A stretch of 64,000 bases of DNA, taken from NCBI RefSeq assembly GCF_004341625.1, contig NZ_SLZG01000005.1:355854-419853 (forward strand), read 5' to 3'. The position numbers were made by a program, and so were the translations under genes. Shown here piece after piece: positions 54,126-63,193 of the stretch (within the stretch, counting starts at the first letter, position 1; each line of letters opens with the position of its first letter). The notes beneath the pieces are model-generated. The model was not told the DNA's origin and did no database searches. It saw nothing but the letters and a program-made list of their open reading frames with translations. The stretch is from Rhizobium sp. BK376 (GTDB lineage: Bacteria; Pseudomonadota; Alphaproteobacteria; Rhizobiales; Rhizobiaceae).

Positions 54126-54410
54126 ATGCTTGCAGTTCGCGTCGCTCTATCGAATCCCGAGAAGGCGGCGGCTCGCGCGATCCATCTCGAGGATCACAAG
54201 CGCCATCTACGATCCGGCCGAGTTCGAATTATCCAATCCGGACCAATTCTGGACGAAACCGGTGAGGGCAGCGGAGGAGTGGTCGTCGCCGATGTCGGCT
54301 CGCTCGAAGAGATGCGTCAATTCAGTGCGGACGATCCTTTTGTCCTTCACGAGATCTATTCGAGCATCAGCATCTATGAATGGCGGCCAACGATCGGCGA
54401 CCGCGGGTAA
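54126..54410 (+). CDS. YCII-family small protein, copy 2
   Basis: A 94-residue YCII protein. The His and Asp positions match the first copy (LEDHKRHLRSG, then FSADDPFVLHEIYSS). Sequence identity between the two looks modest, so they are probably not a recent duplication. The start MLAVRVALSNPEKAAAR at 54126 follows AGAGG; the longer open frame begins in non-coding sequence. It is the first gene of the unit controlled by site C. A related elimination or isomerisation role is inferred from the hydroxyquinol context. Confidence 0.8.
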   Translation: MLAVRVALSNPEKAAARAIHLEDHKRHLRSGRVRIIQSGPILDETGEGSGGVVVADVGSLEEMRQFSADDPFVLHEIYSSISIYEWRPTIGDRG

Positions 54411-54448
54411 GGCGATTGCCGCAGCTGATTTTCTGAGGAGGAGGGAAC

Positions 54449-54655
54449 ATGAAAGCGATAAGCACTCTCAATTGGGACAAGATCCGCAACTGGCTCGCTG
54501 AAGCCGGAAGCGTGTGCGGCGGATTCTATGTCGATTATCAGGAATTGCGAGGTTCCCGGCCGAAACTGTTGCCCCGCCGACGGTTCGATCAGCCGGGACG
54601 CGCCGCAAAGGCTGACGCCGCGACAGGTTGGGTAGTTAGCAACAGCGACCTCTAA
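54449..54655 (+). CDS. Possible 68-codon protein, unknown
   Basis: An open frame with a very strong Shine-Dalgarno sequence (GAGGAGGAGG), 38 bases after the YCII stop. The product begins MKAISTLNWDKIRNWLAEAG and has an Arg/Pro-rich middle (KLLPRRRFDQPGR). It has no membrane segment and no recognisable domain. The strong start suggests that the first part of a real gene stood here and was later cut, with only a stub left. Confidence 0.35.
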   Translation: MKAISTLNWDKIRNWLAEAGSVCGGFYVDYQELRGSRPKLLPRRRFDQPGRAAKADAATGWVVSNSDL

Positions 54656-54763
54656 CGCCGGTCTTCGATCTCCCCTGTAGGTATCTGCCGAACGTGCTCC
54701 GCGGCTTTCGCGTCGCGAGCTCGACGATGTTGTCGTGAATTTCAGCGTGAAAGACGAGCTTCG

Positions 54764-55789
54764 ATGATGAACGCAACCCCCATCGCTTCAAACATGCGCC
54801 CCAGGCGGACAATGTTGCCGATGCCGCTGGCGCGAAGCTTCGTCACTGTCGTCTTCTCGACGCTTGTTCTCCTGATGATCTGCGCACTCTATGCACCTTC
54901 CAGCCTCTCCTGGGGTGCGATGTCGGGAAGCCTGCCTTTTGCTGCGATTATCGCCATCGTCGGCCTGGGACAGTTGCTTGTCGTGCAGCAGGGCGGCTTC
55001 GATCTATCGTTGCCCGGAGCCGTTTCGCTCGCCGTCGTCGTCGCGACCCACTATCCCCAACAGGATGACGCGCTGCTTTATCAGGCTGTCCTTATCTCGC
55101 TTGGCTTTGCGCTCGCGGCCGGCTTCCTGAACGGCATTCTTGTCAGCTTTTTCCAACTGAACGCGATTATCGCCACGATCGGCACCAATGCGCTGCTCTA
55201 TGGCGCAGTCTTTGCTGTGTCCGGCGGCGTTCCCTCGATCACGACAGACCTGTTGGCTAACATCGCAGGCGGCCAACTCCTCGGCCTGCCGAACTCGGTT
55301 ATTTTCGCGCTCGTTGCCATGGCTGTCGTCACCTTCGTGCTGAAGAAAACGGTTGCCGGCCGCAGGTTCGAGGCGATCGGCGCCAACCCGCGCGCCGGGC
55401 GTGCTGCGGGCCTTCGCGTGCGGACACACCAGACGATGGCCTATGTCTTCGCGCAACTGCTCTATTGCGTGGCCGGGACGCTGATCGCAGGCATCACCCG
55501 CGAGCCGACCGCCTTTCAGGGAGATAGTCTCTTGCTGCCATCCGTCGCTGTCGTGGTGCTCGGCGGCACCTCGCTGCTGGGCGGTCGGGGTTTCCCGATT
55601 TCGACGGTCATCGCGGCCTTCTTTCTAAACCAATTGAGCCAATTCGCACTCTCGGTCGGCGTGCCGTTTTCGGCTCAAACCATCATCCAGGCCTTGGCTC
55701 TGGGTTTTGGCATCGGCGTTTACTCGATCCGCTGGACGGTAAACCTCAGGAAATCGACTGGAACAAAAAAAGTGGAGGAACAGAAATGA
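54764..55789 (+). CDS. Ribose-type ABC permease
   Basis: A 341-residue RbsC-type permease (BPD_transp_2) with LIVGLGQLLVVQQGGFDLSL-like opening segments, FALAAGFLNGILVSFFQLNA, GANPRAGRAAGLRVRTHQTM and the C-terminal VAVVVLGGTSLLGGRGFPIS. The start is uncertain, because two ATGs (54764, 54767) lie side by side and the Shine-Dalgarno sequence is weak. Its stop overlaps the binding-protein start (ATGA). It pairs with the permease domain of the large fusion protein downstream, so this importer also has two different membrane subunits. Confidence 0.9.
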   Translation: MMNATPIASNMRPRRTMLPMPLARSFVTVVFSTLVLLMICALYAPSSLSWGAMSGSLPFAAIIAIVGLGQLLVVQQGGFDLSLPGAVSLAVVVATHYPQQDDALLYQAVLISLGFALAAGFLNGILVSFFQLNAIIATIGTNALLYGAVFAVSGGVPSITTDLLANIAGGQLLGLPNSVIFALVAMAVVTFVLKKTVAGRRFEAIGANPRAGRAAGLRVRTHQTMAYVFAQLLYCVAGTLIAGITREPTAFQGDSLLLPSVAVVVLGGTSLLGGRGFPISTVIAAFFLNQLSQFALSVGVPFSAQTIIQALALGFGIGVYSIRWTVNLRKSTGTKKVEEQK

Positions 55790-56856
55790 AATATACTTCT
55801 ATCGCCAAGGGCCTGGCGCTGTCAGTTGCGGCCACGGTCATGGCACTTAGCAGTGCAAACATTGCGAAGGCGGCGGATACCCCGTCCTGGTGCGGACCGA
55901 AAAAGGCGTCGCTCGCCCTGCTCGACGGCTACGGCGGCAACAGCTGGCGCCAGGTAACGACCGCCTCGGGTAAGCAGACCGTCGATCTTTGCCCCAGCAT
56001 CACCAAATATGAATATGCCGATGGCCAGGGCGATACGCTAAAGTCCATTTCGGATATCAAGAGCATGGCGGCCAAGGGCATCGACGCGCTCGTCGTCTTC
56101 GGCGATGCAGGTCCCGCTGTCCTTCCCGCGCTTACCAGCGTTTACAAGCAGGGCAAGATCGTCGTGCCCTATCGTGTCGCCGTTGGTGGCAAGGATGGCA
56201 AGAACTATTCCAAGTTCGTCGGCGCATCTTTCGAGAACGACGGCGAGAATTGGGGCAAGTGGATCAAGAGCGTCCTGCCGAAGGGTGGAAACCTGTTGTT
56301 CCTCAGCGGCCCGGCCGGCAATAGCCAGGGTCTGGACGAACTCAAGGGCCTGAAGAAGGTTCTGGGTCCGGAATATGTCTTCGTCAATCCGCAACCGTTC
56401 GACGTCACGAACTGGGACCCGGCGCTGACGCAGAAGGTGCTGACGGCGGAAATCGCCAAGAATCCGAAGATAGATGTGATCATCTCCGACTTCGGCCCTT
56501 CGATGGTCGGCGCACTGCCGCTGTTCGAGAAGCAGGGCAAGTCTATCCCGGCGCTTGCGACATCTGACGGCAATTCGCTCGGCTGCTTCTGGCAGGCGAA
56601 CAAGGATAAGAACGCCGATTTCAAGCTGTTCACGGTCGCGACCGGCAATGACAATGTCCGCCTCGCCGTCCAGTGGGCCGTCGCGCTTGCTACCGGTGGA
56701 ACGCCGCCGAAGGACGAGGAATTCAAGGCGCCGACCTTCGAGGACTCGGTCTCCGGAAAGCCGAATGCGGTGCAGTGCCGCAGCGATCTGCCTGGCGCCA
56801 TCTACCTGTCTTCTGAGCTTCCTGCCGAAGATCAGGCAAAGGCCGTCGGCAAGTAA
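55786..56856 (+). CDS. Ribose-type ABC binding protein
   Basis: A 356-residue periplasmic protein of the Peripla_BP_4 class with a Sec signal peptide (LALSVAATVMALSSANIAKA, cleavage near ADT). Cysteines are near the N-terminus (SWCGPKKA, VDLCPSITKY) and later (LGCFWQANKD), so disulfides are possible. It lies between a permease gene and the fused ATPase-permease gene. The ligand is unknown. A hairpin follows its stop, as with other binding-protein genes in this window. Confidence 0.92.
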   Translation: MKYTSIAKGLALSVAATVMALSSANIAKAADTPSWCGPKKASLALLDGYGGNSWRQVTTASGKQTVDLCPSITKYEYADGQGDTLKSISDIKSMAAKGIDALVVFGDAGPAVLPALTSVYKQGKIVVPYRVAVGGKDGKNYSKFVGASFENDGENWGKWIKSVLPKGGNLLFLSGPAGNSQGLDELKGLKKVLGPEYVFVNPQPFDVTNWDPALTQKVLTAEIAKNPKIDVIISDFGPSMVGALPLFEKQGKSIPALATSDGNSLGCFWQANKDKNADFKLFTVATGNDNVRLAVQWAVALATGGTPPKDEEFKAPTFEDSVSGKPNAVQCRSDLPGAIYLSSELPAEDQAKAVGK

Positions 56857-56871
56857 TTGGCACAACATGCA

Positions 56872-56905
56872 GCGCATGCCCGGAAGAAGAACTCCGGGCG
56901 TGCGC
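56872..56905 (+). terminator. Intercistronic hairpin after binding-protein gene
   Basis: A 12-bp stem (GCGCATGCCCGG / CCGGGCGTGCGC) with one mismatch position (G-T pair) lies in the 71-base gap before the fused ATPase-permease gene. It may raise binding-protein expression relative to the membrane parts. Confidence 0.6.
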
Positions 56906-56927
56906 TCCCTAGACCGGATTGAAGGCT

Positions 56928-59438
56928 ATGAGTGCAGTTGAGATGAATGCGATCGAGACAGGCGGATCGGCATATGACGACGTAACGATCCGTTTGGCCG
57001 GGATCTTTAAATACTTCTCGGGAGTTCCGGCGCTCCGCGATGTCAGCGTCGAATTCCTGCCTGGCGAGGTCCATGCCATCCTCGGGGAAAACGGTGCCGG
57101 AAAATCGACCTTGATGAATATCATCGCCGGTACACTTCAGCCCAGCGAAGGTGAAATAAGCTTCCAGGGCGAGCGTATCCAACAGATGACGCCTGAAGTC
57201 GCGGCCTCTCTTGGTATTGCCATCTGTTTCCAGCATCCGGCGATCCTCCAAGATCTGTCGGTTCAGGAAAACCTCTGCGTCGCGTTGCCACCATCCGTTT
57301 TCTCTGATCGCCCCGCACAGGACGTTGTGCAGGAAATGCTTGATGAAGTGGGGCTGGAACTACCGCTCCGCATGCGCGCGGATCGCATGACCGTGGCGCA
57401 GAAACATCTGCTCGAAATCGGCAAGGCGCTTGCGCTAAAGCCCAAGGTCCTCATCTTGGACGAGCCCACGGCCTCCCTCGATCAGGAAGCGACGGACATG
57501 TTGTTCGGCCGCATCCGCAACGCCGTGGCAGCCGGAACGTCGGTTATCTACATTACCCACCGGCTCGCGGAGCTGCGCCAAATCGCCGACCGCGTGACCG
57601 TCCTGCGCGACGGACGCGTGCGCGGCGCTGCGCGCGTCAGCGATGTCAGCGACGCCGATCTCGTCGGCCTCATCGTTGGTCGGACGCTCGAATCTGCCTT
57701 TCCACCCAAATCGACGCGCATGGTCGAGGAAACGTGTCTCTCGGTCTGTGGCCTGAGTGGAAAGGGACTTCGCAATATCAGCTTCGATGTGCCGCGCGGC
57801 CAGATCGTCGGCGTTGCCGGTGTGGCGGGCAATGGCCAGACTGGGCTCATGCGCACACTTGCCGGACTGCAGCCGGCGCAAGGCGAAATCACTTTGCGCG
57901 GCCGACCGCTCAACCAGCAGGCGCTTGTACGCGAAGCGGCCTTCATGCCCTCCGACCGGCACCGCGAAGGCGTCGCCAGCGGCCTGACCGTGCGCGAAAA
58001 CGCCACCTTCTCTGCGCTTGAAAAATTCGCGGTTGGCGGCGTGATGAGCCGCAGCCGGGAGCATGAGAAAGTTCAGGCGATCTTCGGCGAACTGGCGGTG
58101 AAGGCGCCGAGCATGGACGCACCGATCCTTTCCCTGTCGGGTGGCAACCAGCAGAAGGTCGTGATGTCGCGTGCGCTCCTGTCGGAGCCAGGCCTGGTCA
58201 TTGCCGACGAGCCGACCCAGGGCGTCGATGTCGGTGCTCGTTTCGAAATCTACCGCATCCTGCGGGATGTCTCGGAGGGCGGTACGCCTGTTATCGTGAA
58301 CTCGTCCGATGCCGTGGAACTCGAGGGGCTTTGCGACAAGGTCGTGGTGATGTCGCGTGGGCAGGTGGTGGAGACGCTTGTCGGCGATGATGTTACCGAG
58401 GAACGTATCGTTGCCGCAGCCCTCAAGGCGGAAACGCATGATGTCGATAGCGGTGAGAAAGCGGACGCTGCGCAATCAAAGGGGCTTCGCCATTTCCTGC
58501 AGTCCGACAATGCGCCGGTCGTGCCTCTGGCATTGGTCACTCTGCTGCTCGGGCTCTATGTGAACGGGCAGAACGACAATTTCCTGTCGGTCTCCAATAT
58601 CTACAACATTTTCCTGCTGGCGACGGCACTGGGCTTCATCGCACTGGGGCAGACGATTGCGCTGCTCATGGGCGGGATCGACCTCTCCGTCGGGCCGCTC
58701 GCGGGCTTCCTCGTCGTCGTTGCATCGTTCTTCGTCAATGATGACGTGTCGACGCCAATGATCCTGGCAGGCTTCGTGCTGATGTTCGCCGGGGCCTTTA
58801 TCACAGGCGCGGTGAACGGCATTTTGATCCGATATGCGAACTTTACGCCGATTGCGGCCACGCTTGCCATGTATATCGCGATACAAGGTCTAAGCTTCCT
58901 GCTGCGCGACAATCCTGACGGCTATATCAGCTCCACGGTGACGGATTGGGTCAACTGGCAGTGGGGGCCATTCCCCGTCGCCTTCCTCGTGCTCGTAGCC
59001 GTCACTTTGGGTGGCGAATATGTCTTGCGCCGGACAAGGGCGGGTTGGCGCCTGCGCGCGGTTGGTTCCAATGAGGAATCGGCCCGCCGAATGGGTATCC
59101 GGATCGATATGACTTACATCGCCGGGTACATTGCCTGCTCGTTGCTGACTGGTCTCGGAGCGATAATGCTGATGACCCAGATCGGCGTCGGCGATCCCCG
59201 TCAGGGTATCAGCTACACGCTCTCGAGCATTACCGCAGTCGTGCTTGGCGGCACCAGCCTGACCGGCGGCAGAGGCACATTTATAGGAACTGTGTTGGGC
59301 GCCATCCTGCTTACCGAGATCCTCAGCGCCGTTACCTTCCTGAGCCTGACCCAGACCTATCAGTATCTGTTCCAGGGCATTCTGATCGTCGTGGCAGCTT
59401 TGATCTACGCGGGGGTGCGCAGACGAGCTACGGCCTGA
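56928..59438 (+). CDS. Fused ribose-type ATPase and permease
   Basis: An 836-residue protein that joins an RbsA-type ATPase to an RbsC-type permease in one chain. The first ATPase half has Walker A GENGAGKST (about residues 53-61), a degenerate signature (RMTVAQKHLLEIGKAL) and Walker B LILDEPTASLD. The second half has a degenerate Walker A (GVAGNGQTGLM), a normal signature (SLSGGNQQKVVMSRAL) and VIADEPTQGVD. From about residue 525 the membrane part follows (LALVTLLLGLYVNGQ, then QTIALLMGGIDLSVGPLAGF and TAVVLGGTSLTGGRGTFIGT). ABC importers usually encode these as separate genes, so the fusion is uncommon. The start at 56928 is approximate. Confidence 0.92.
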   Translation: MSAVEMNAIETGGSAYDDVTIRLAGIFKYFSGVPALRDVSVEFLPGEVHAILGENGAGKSTLMNIIAGTLQPSEGEISFQGERIQQMTPEVAASLGIAICFQHPAILQDLSVQENLCVALPPSVFSDRPAQDVVQEMLDEVGLELPLRMRADRMTVAQKHLLEIGKALALKPKVLILDEPTASLDQEATDMLFGRIRNAVAAGTSVIYITHRLAELRQIADRVTVLRDGRVRGAARVSDVSDADLVGLIVGRTLESAFPPKSTRMVEETCLSVCGLSGKGLRNISFDVPRGQIVGVAGVAGNGQTGLMRTLAGLQPAQGEITLRGRPLNQQALVREAAFMPSDRHREGVASGLTVRENATFSALEKFAVGGVMSRSREHEKVQAIFGELAVKAPSMDAPILSLSGGNQQKVVMSRALLSEPGLVIADEPTQGVDVGARFEIYRILRDVSEGGTPVIVNSSDAVELEGLCDKVVVMSRGQVVETLVGDDVTEERIVAAALKAETHDVDSGEKADAAQSKGLRHFLQSDNAPVVPLALVTLLLGLYVNGQNDNFLSVSNIYNIFLLATALGFIALGQTIALLMGGIDLSVGPLAGFLVVVASFFVNDDVSTPMILAGFVLMFAGAFITGAVNGILIRYANFTPIAATLAMYIAIQGLSFLLRDNPDGYISSTVTDWVNWQWGPFPVAFLVLVAVTLGGEYVLRRTRAGWRLRAVGSNEESARRMGIRIDMTYIAGYIACSLLTGLGAIMLMTQIGVGDPRQGISYTLSSITAVVLGGTSLTGGRGTFIGTVLGAILLTEILSAVTFLSLTQTYQYLFQGILIVVAALIYAGVRRRATA

Positions 59439-59529
59439 TCTCAACAGAAATCTCTGTTTCGGGCCGACGGGCTTCACTGCGAAACATCACAATTTCAACC
59501 ATTTACCGCATATCTATGGGGAGGATAAC

Positions 59530-60048
59530 ATGTCGAACAAAGTTCTTGGCATGCACCATATCGGCATTACGGTGCCCGACATTGAAGAGGGCATCGCCTT
59601 CTTCCAGGCGGTCTTCGGCGCCGTCGAGGTCTTCCGCACAGGTCCGTTCGATGTCGATCAGGATTTCATGAAGAACAAGCTCGGCGCCTCGGCGGATTCG
59701 AAAATCCGCGATCTGGTGTTTCTGCGCTGCGGCGAGGGAACGAGCGTCGAGCTCTTCGAATATAGCGGCGACAAGGCCTCTCGCCCCAGGCGGTCTTCCG
59801 AAGTCGGCGGCATGCATCTATGCTTTGAAGTCCAAGATGTGCATGCTTCGGCCGAGCGTCTGCGCGCGCTCGGCATCGAAATGCTTGACGGGCCTAATCT
59901 GGTAGAGGCAGGTCCTCTTGCCGGCTTCAACTGGATCTATTTCCGGTCGCCTTGGGGGCTGATCCTTGAAGTCGCGAGCTTCGACAAGCTTGGTTACGAA
60001 AGCAATTCTCCACATCGCCTATGGAGAGCTGGCCAACGCGCCGACTAG
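59530..60048 (+). CDS. VOC-family (glyoxalase-like) protein
   Basis: A 172-residue vicinal-oxygen-chelate protein. The metal-binding pattern is visible as His in MHHIGITVPD, Glu in SVELFEYSGD, His in GGMHLCFEVQD and Glu in GLILEVASF. The family includes glyoxalases, extradiol dioxygenases and epimerases. GGGGAGGATAAC precedes the start. It is the last intact gene of the unit that begins with the second YCII protein, and may isomerise or cleave an intermediate of the pathway. The substrate is unknown. Confidence 0.9.
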   Translation: MSNKVLGMHHIGITVPDIEEGIAFFQAVFGAVEVFRTGPFDVDQDFMKNKLGASADSKIRDLVFLRCGEGTSVELFEYSGDKASRPRRSSEVGGMHLCFEVQDVHASAERLRALGIEMLDGPNLVEAGPLAGFNWIYFRSPWGLILEVASFDKLGYESNSPHRLWRAGQRAD

Positions 60049-60105
60049 ACTTCATGCACTCGGGATGAACGATCGAATGCCTCACGCAAATATGCGCGGG
60101 GCGTG

Positions 60106-60744
60106 TTACTCGGCACCCATTGCTGACGTGCGGTGATCGGGCAATGTGGCCAGGAGCTGCTCCTGGCTTGGATTTTCATTCGTTGGAGACCAGGCGGCCA
60201 GTGCGTCGAAGGTCATCTCCGAACCGTTCCCGACGAGCCGCTTGAAGATTCCATCCCGGTGACGCACAGCGGCGAGGCTCGCTGGAAGCATCGCCACCGC
60301 GTCACCCGACGCGACCGGTCCGACCGCGCTCGGCTGATGTTGCACCTCTAATTCGAAATTCGGCGCGAATCCCACTTCCCGGCATGCCGATACCAACATT
60401 GCATGCATGGGAGCGGGACCCGCGGGTGCAAATAGCACGAACTTGTCCTGTGAAAGCTCCGCCAGCCTGATCTTCAGGCTTTTCGCCAGGGGATGGCTTT
60501 TGGGCAATGCCATCAACATGTGTTCCCTCATGAGAACTTTGGTCGACAGGAAAGGTGTCCCAGCACCCGTTGCTCGAATGATGCAGAAGTCGAGCCTTCC
60601 GGACCGGAGCGCCTCGACCTGACTGATCGAAGTCCCTTCGATCACAGCCAACCGGACACGGGGATGTGCCGAATGGGAGCTCCGTACCAGATCGTCGAAG
60701 GCCATCGCCGCACGCAGAGTGCCCAGGTTCCCTCGGCTGAATAC
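60106..60744 (-). pseudogene. LysR-type regulator fragment without its helix-turn-helix
   Basis: About 210 residues of a LysR substrate-binding domain. The visible part begins with GNLGTLRAAMAFDDLVRSS and runs to the end (AAWSPTNENPSQEQLLATLP). Typical features are LEALRSGRLDFCIIRATG-like and GDAVAMLPASLAAV segments. The N-terminal DNA-binding domain is absent: upstream the frame runs into remnants of a ROK gene on the other strand. Without the helix-turn-helix it cannot act as a regulator. It lies next to the VOC gene, so it may once have controlled this unit. Confidence 0.75.
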
Positions 60745-61567
60745 GCCCCGCGACCGGACGGTGCCTTCGCCATCGGCCTGCGATTGCGCCGGAAGACGAT
60801 AGCGGGGATTGACCTTGCCGGCATGATTCGTGCTCGCCAGGAGGTCAGGCGGGACGGATCGGATAAGGCGGCGATTGCAGCCGTTCTCGATAGCCTGCGG
60901 GAAGTAGCGGGGGCCTCAGCCAACCTCGTAGGCATCGGCCTAGCATTGGAAGACTATGGTGCCCAAGATGCAGCGCTGGTGAGGGAGGCCATTCCCGATC
61001 AACTCGTCGTTGCCGAGCTCGCGACCGATTGGGCGGTGCTGGCGGAGCGCGCGCCGGCGTGCCGGAGACCGGGATGGTTATGGTGCTGCTTGAGGATCGT
61101 ATCCGCTCGGGGCTGCTCCTGCACTCCATCGCCTTTGCCGGCGCGCGCGGCAAGGCGGGGGGATCGGCGGCATGCTGACCGGCCCGGATCGCCGGCCATT
61201 GGACCAGGTCTGCTCCGCAGACGCTTACGAGGCGGCCTTGAAGAGCCGACGCGGCGACGTTTCGGCCGAAGCCGCGACAAAGGCATGGATCGAGAATGCT
61301 GCCGAGCATCTATTTGTCGTCCTGATGGCCATCGCCAGCTTTGTCGCGCCTGGGAAGATCATACTCGACGGTGATCTGCCCCCTGATGTCGTCGATGCCC
61401 TGATCGTGGCAATGCAAAAGGTTGCCGAAAATCAGCGTCCGGAAAGCCCGCCGCCAACCTTGCCGCCGGTGTCGCCAGCCGCCTTTGCCGGCGACAGCGT
61501 TCTACTGGGAGCGGCCTTGCTACCCTTCTTCAACGTCCTTCTGCCCAGGCCATCTGCTGGCGAGTAA
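60724..61567 (+). pseudogene. ROK-family regulator/kinase fragment with frameshifts
   Basis: Pieces of a ROK protein (NagC/XylR class). The first is PRPDGAFAIGLRLRRKTIAG, then MVMVLLEDRIRSGLLLHSIA in another frame, then GPDRRPLDQVCSADAYEAAL and IASFVAPGKIILDGDLPPDV in a third. Frame changes occur near 61060 and in a run of six G at 61157-61162, and a TGA follows the second piece. The N-terminal helix-turn-helix is missing. The fragment begins where the LysR fragment on the opposite strand also begins, so both lost their 5' ends in one event. Confidence 0.72.
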
Positions 61568-61590
61568 CGCGATCGTTCGTTACTATCAGC

Positions 61591-62352
61591 TCAGGTCAGT
61601 ATCCCGCTGAGTTCCTTCGCGACCTGTCCAAGCGGGTTGAGGTATCTTTCGACAAGGGCCGGCATCGTTTCGGGAGAAACGGGAAGGCCGGTGTTCAGGG
61701 CGGCGACCACGGCACCTCGTGCGTTCTTGAGGGGGACGGCTATGGATCTAAGCCCGATCTCGACCTCCTGGTCGACGGAGGCGAACCCCTGTTGCCTGAC
61801 CTTGTCCAGCTCTTCCATCACGGCCTCGATATCGGTCAGGGTATGTGGCGTTCTCGCGTTCAGGGGGAAGGATGCCAGAATGTTGCGCGCTCGATCTGCC
61901 GGCAAGGCCGCCAGCATGACCCTGCCCATGGAGGTGCAATAGGCCGGAAGACGGGACCCCGGCATAAGCGCGATCGACATCACCTTCCGCTGGGCCGCCC
62001 GCGCGACGTACACGATTTCGCCTTCGTCGAGAATCGCAACAGATGTGCTCTGTCCAATCCTGTCGGAAAGCTGGTCCAGCCACGGCTGAACGATGCGGGG
62101 CAACGGCATGGACGCCAGACAACCCGTCCCCAGCCGCAGGACCCGGGGCGTCACGGTGAAGAACTTTCCGTCGTAGGCGCAGTAGCCGTGCTCGGCGAGC
62201 GTCAGCAGGCAGCGCCGGGTCGTTGCCCGGTCCAGTCCCGTAATGGCGGCAGCCTCGGAGATGCTGAGCCGAGGATTGTCGGCGGTGAAGGCCTCGATGA
62301 CGCGCAGGCCCTTGGCCAGGCCGCCCATCATGTCGCTCTGCTTCGTTTCCAT
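61591..62352 (-). CDS. IclR family regulator, PcaR/PobR-like
   Basis: A 253-residue IclR-type regulator. The winged helix spans about residues 8-70 (GLAKGLRVIEAFTADNPRLS, then LDRATTRRCLLTLAEHGY). The sensor domain has STSVAILDEGEIVYVARAAQ and PAYCTSMGRVMLAALP and SVDQEVEIGLRSIAVPL, as in PcaR and PobR. Start 62352 (METKQSDMMGG) is chosen as the first sensible ATG. It is divergent from pcaI and the gap holds an inverted repeat with the IclR-type pattern, so it probably activates pcaIJF with 3-oxoadipate as effector, as PcaR does in Pseudomonas. Confidence 0.9.
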   Translation of the reverse strand: METKQSDMMGGLAKGLRVIEAFTADNPRLSISEAAAITGLDRATTRRCLLTLAEHGYCAYDGKFFTVTPRVLRLGTGCLASMPLPRIVQPWLDQLSDRIGQSTSVAILDEGEIVYVARAAQRKVMSIALMPGSRLPAYCTSMGRVMLAALPADRARNILASFPLNARTPHTLTDIEAVMEELDKVRQQGFASVDQEVEIGLRSIAVPLKNARGAVVAALNTGLPVSPETMPALVERYLNPLGQVAKELSGILT

Positions 62353-62368
62353 GAGACGATCTTTCGAT

Positions 62369-62401
62369 GTGCGGTATTGCAACAAATGCACTATATCGCA
62401 C
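62369..62401. promoter_or_regulatory. Inverted repeat, probable IclR/PcaR-type operator
   Basis: GTGCGGTATTGCA and TGCACTATATCGCAC face each other across 5 bases, in the gap between the IclR gene and pcaI. The ATCGCAC half resembles the PcaR site of Pseudomonas putida (GTTCGATAATCGCAC), recalled from the literature. Confidence 0.6.
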
Positions 62402-62485
62402 GAATCCATTGCCGTCGAGCCGCGAGGGGGCTACGAATCTATTGCGGGCCGGACTCCTGGATCGGCTTGGCTACGGAGGATATGA

Positions 62486-63193
62486 ATGGACAAGACGATC
62501 ACCAGCACTGCCGACGCGGTGAAGGACATCGGCGACGGTGCGACCATTATGATCGGCGGATTTGGGGGATCGGGTGCGCCGATCGAACTCATTCACGCCT
62601 TGATCGACAAGCGGCCGACCGGTTTGACAGTCATCAACAACAATGCCGGCAATGGACGCATCGGCATTGCGGCAATGATCGACGCCGGCATGGTCAAGAA
62701 GATGATCTGCTCGTTTCCGCGCTCATCCGATCCGCGCGCGTTTACAGACCGCTATCTTGCCGGCGAAATCGAGCTTGAACTCGTGCCTCAGGGAACGCTC
62801 GCCGAGCGCATCCGCGCGGGCGGAGCCGGCATCCCGGCATTCTACACGCCGACGGCCTATGGCACGGAGCTGGCCGACGGCAAGCCGGTCGCCGAATTCG
62901 AAGGCCGGCATTACGTTCAGGAGCGTTGGCTGAAGGCGGACTTCGCCATCGTGAAGGCCCGTTTCGGCGACGCTCACGGCAACCTGACCTACAATAAGGC
63001 GGGACGCAATTTCAATCCGCTGATGTGCATGGCCGCGGCAAAGACGATCGCGCAAGTCTCGAAGATCGTGCCGGTCGGCGGCATCGACCCCGAACAGGTC
63101 GTCACTCCCGGCATCTTCGTGAACGTCGTCGTCGAAGTCGCCGATCCAAGCCAGGAAGAAGAACTCATTCGAGCCGGAGCAGCCTACGTATGA
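62486..63193 (+). CDS. pcaI: 3-oxoadipate CoA-transferase subunit A
   Basis: A 235-residue alpha subunit of a family I CoA-transferase. Landmarks are GATIMIGGFGGSGAPIELIH at the N-terminus, LTVINNNAGNGRIGIAAMID and the C-terminal IDPEQVVTPGIFVNVVVEVA. It transfers CoA from succinyl-CoA to 3-oxoadipate together with subunit B. Its stop overlaps the start of subunit B by ATGA. It is divergent from the IclR regulator. It takes over the 3-oxoadipate made by the maleylacetate reductase at 52862, so the two gene groups form one route. Confidence 0.93.
   Translation: MDKTITSTADAVKDIGDGATIMIGGFGGSGAPIELIHALIDKRPTGLTVINNNAGNGRIGIAAMIDAGMVKKMICSFPRSSDPRAFTDRYLAGEIELELVPQGTLAERIRAGGAGIPAFYTPTAYGTELADGKPVAEFEGRHYVQERWLKADFAIVKARFGDAHGNLTYNKAGRNFNPLMCMAAAKTIAQVSKIVPVGGIDPEQVVTPGIFVNVVVEVADPSQEEELIRAGAAYV

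Noticed and set aside
60493..61374. A 293-residue open frame on the plus strand
   Set aside because: Its first part is antisense to the LysR fragment and the rest has the ROK pieces in mixed frames, so the frame is not a real gene.
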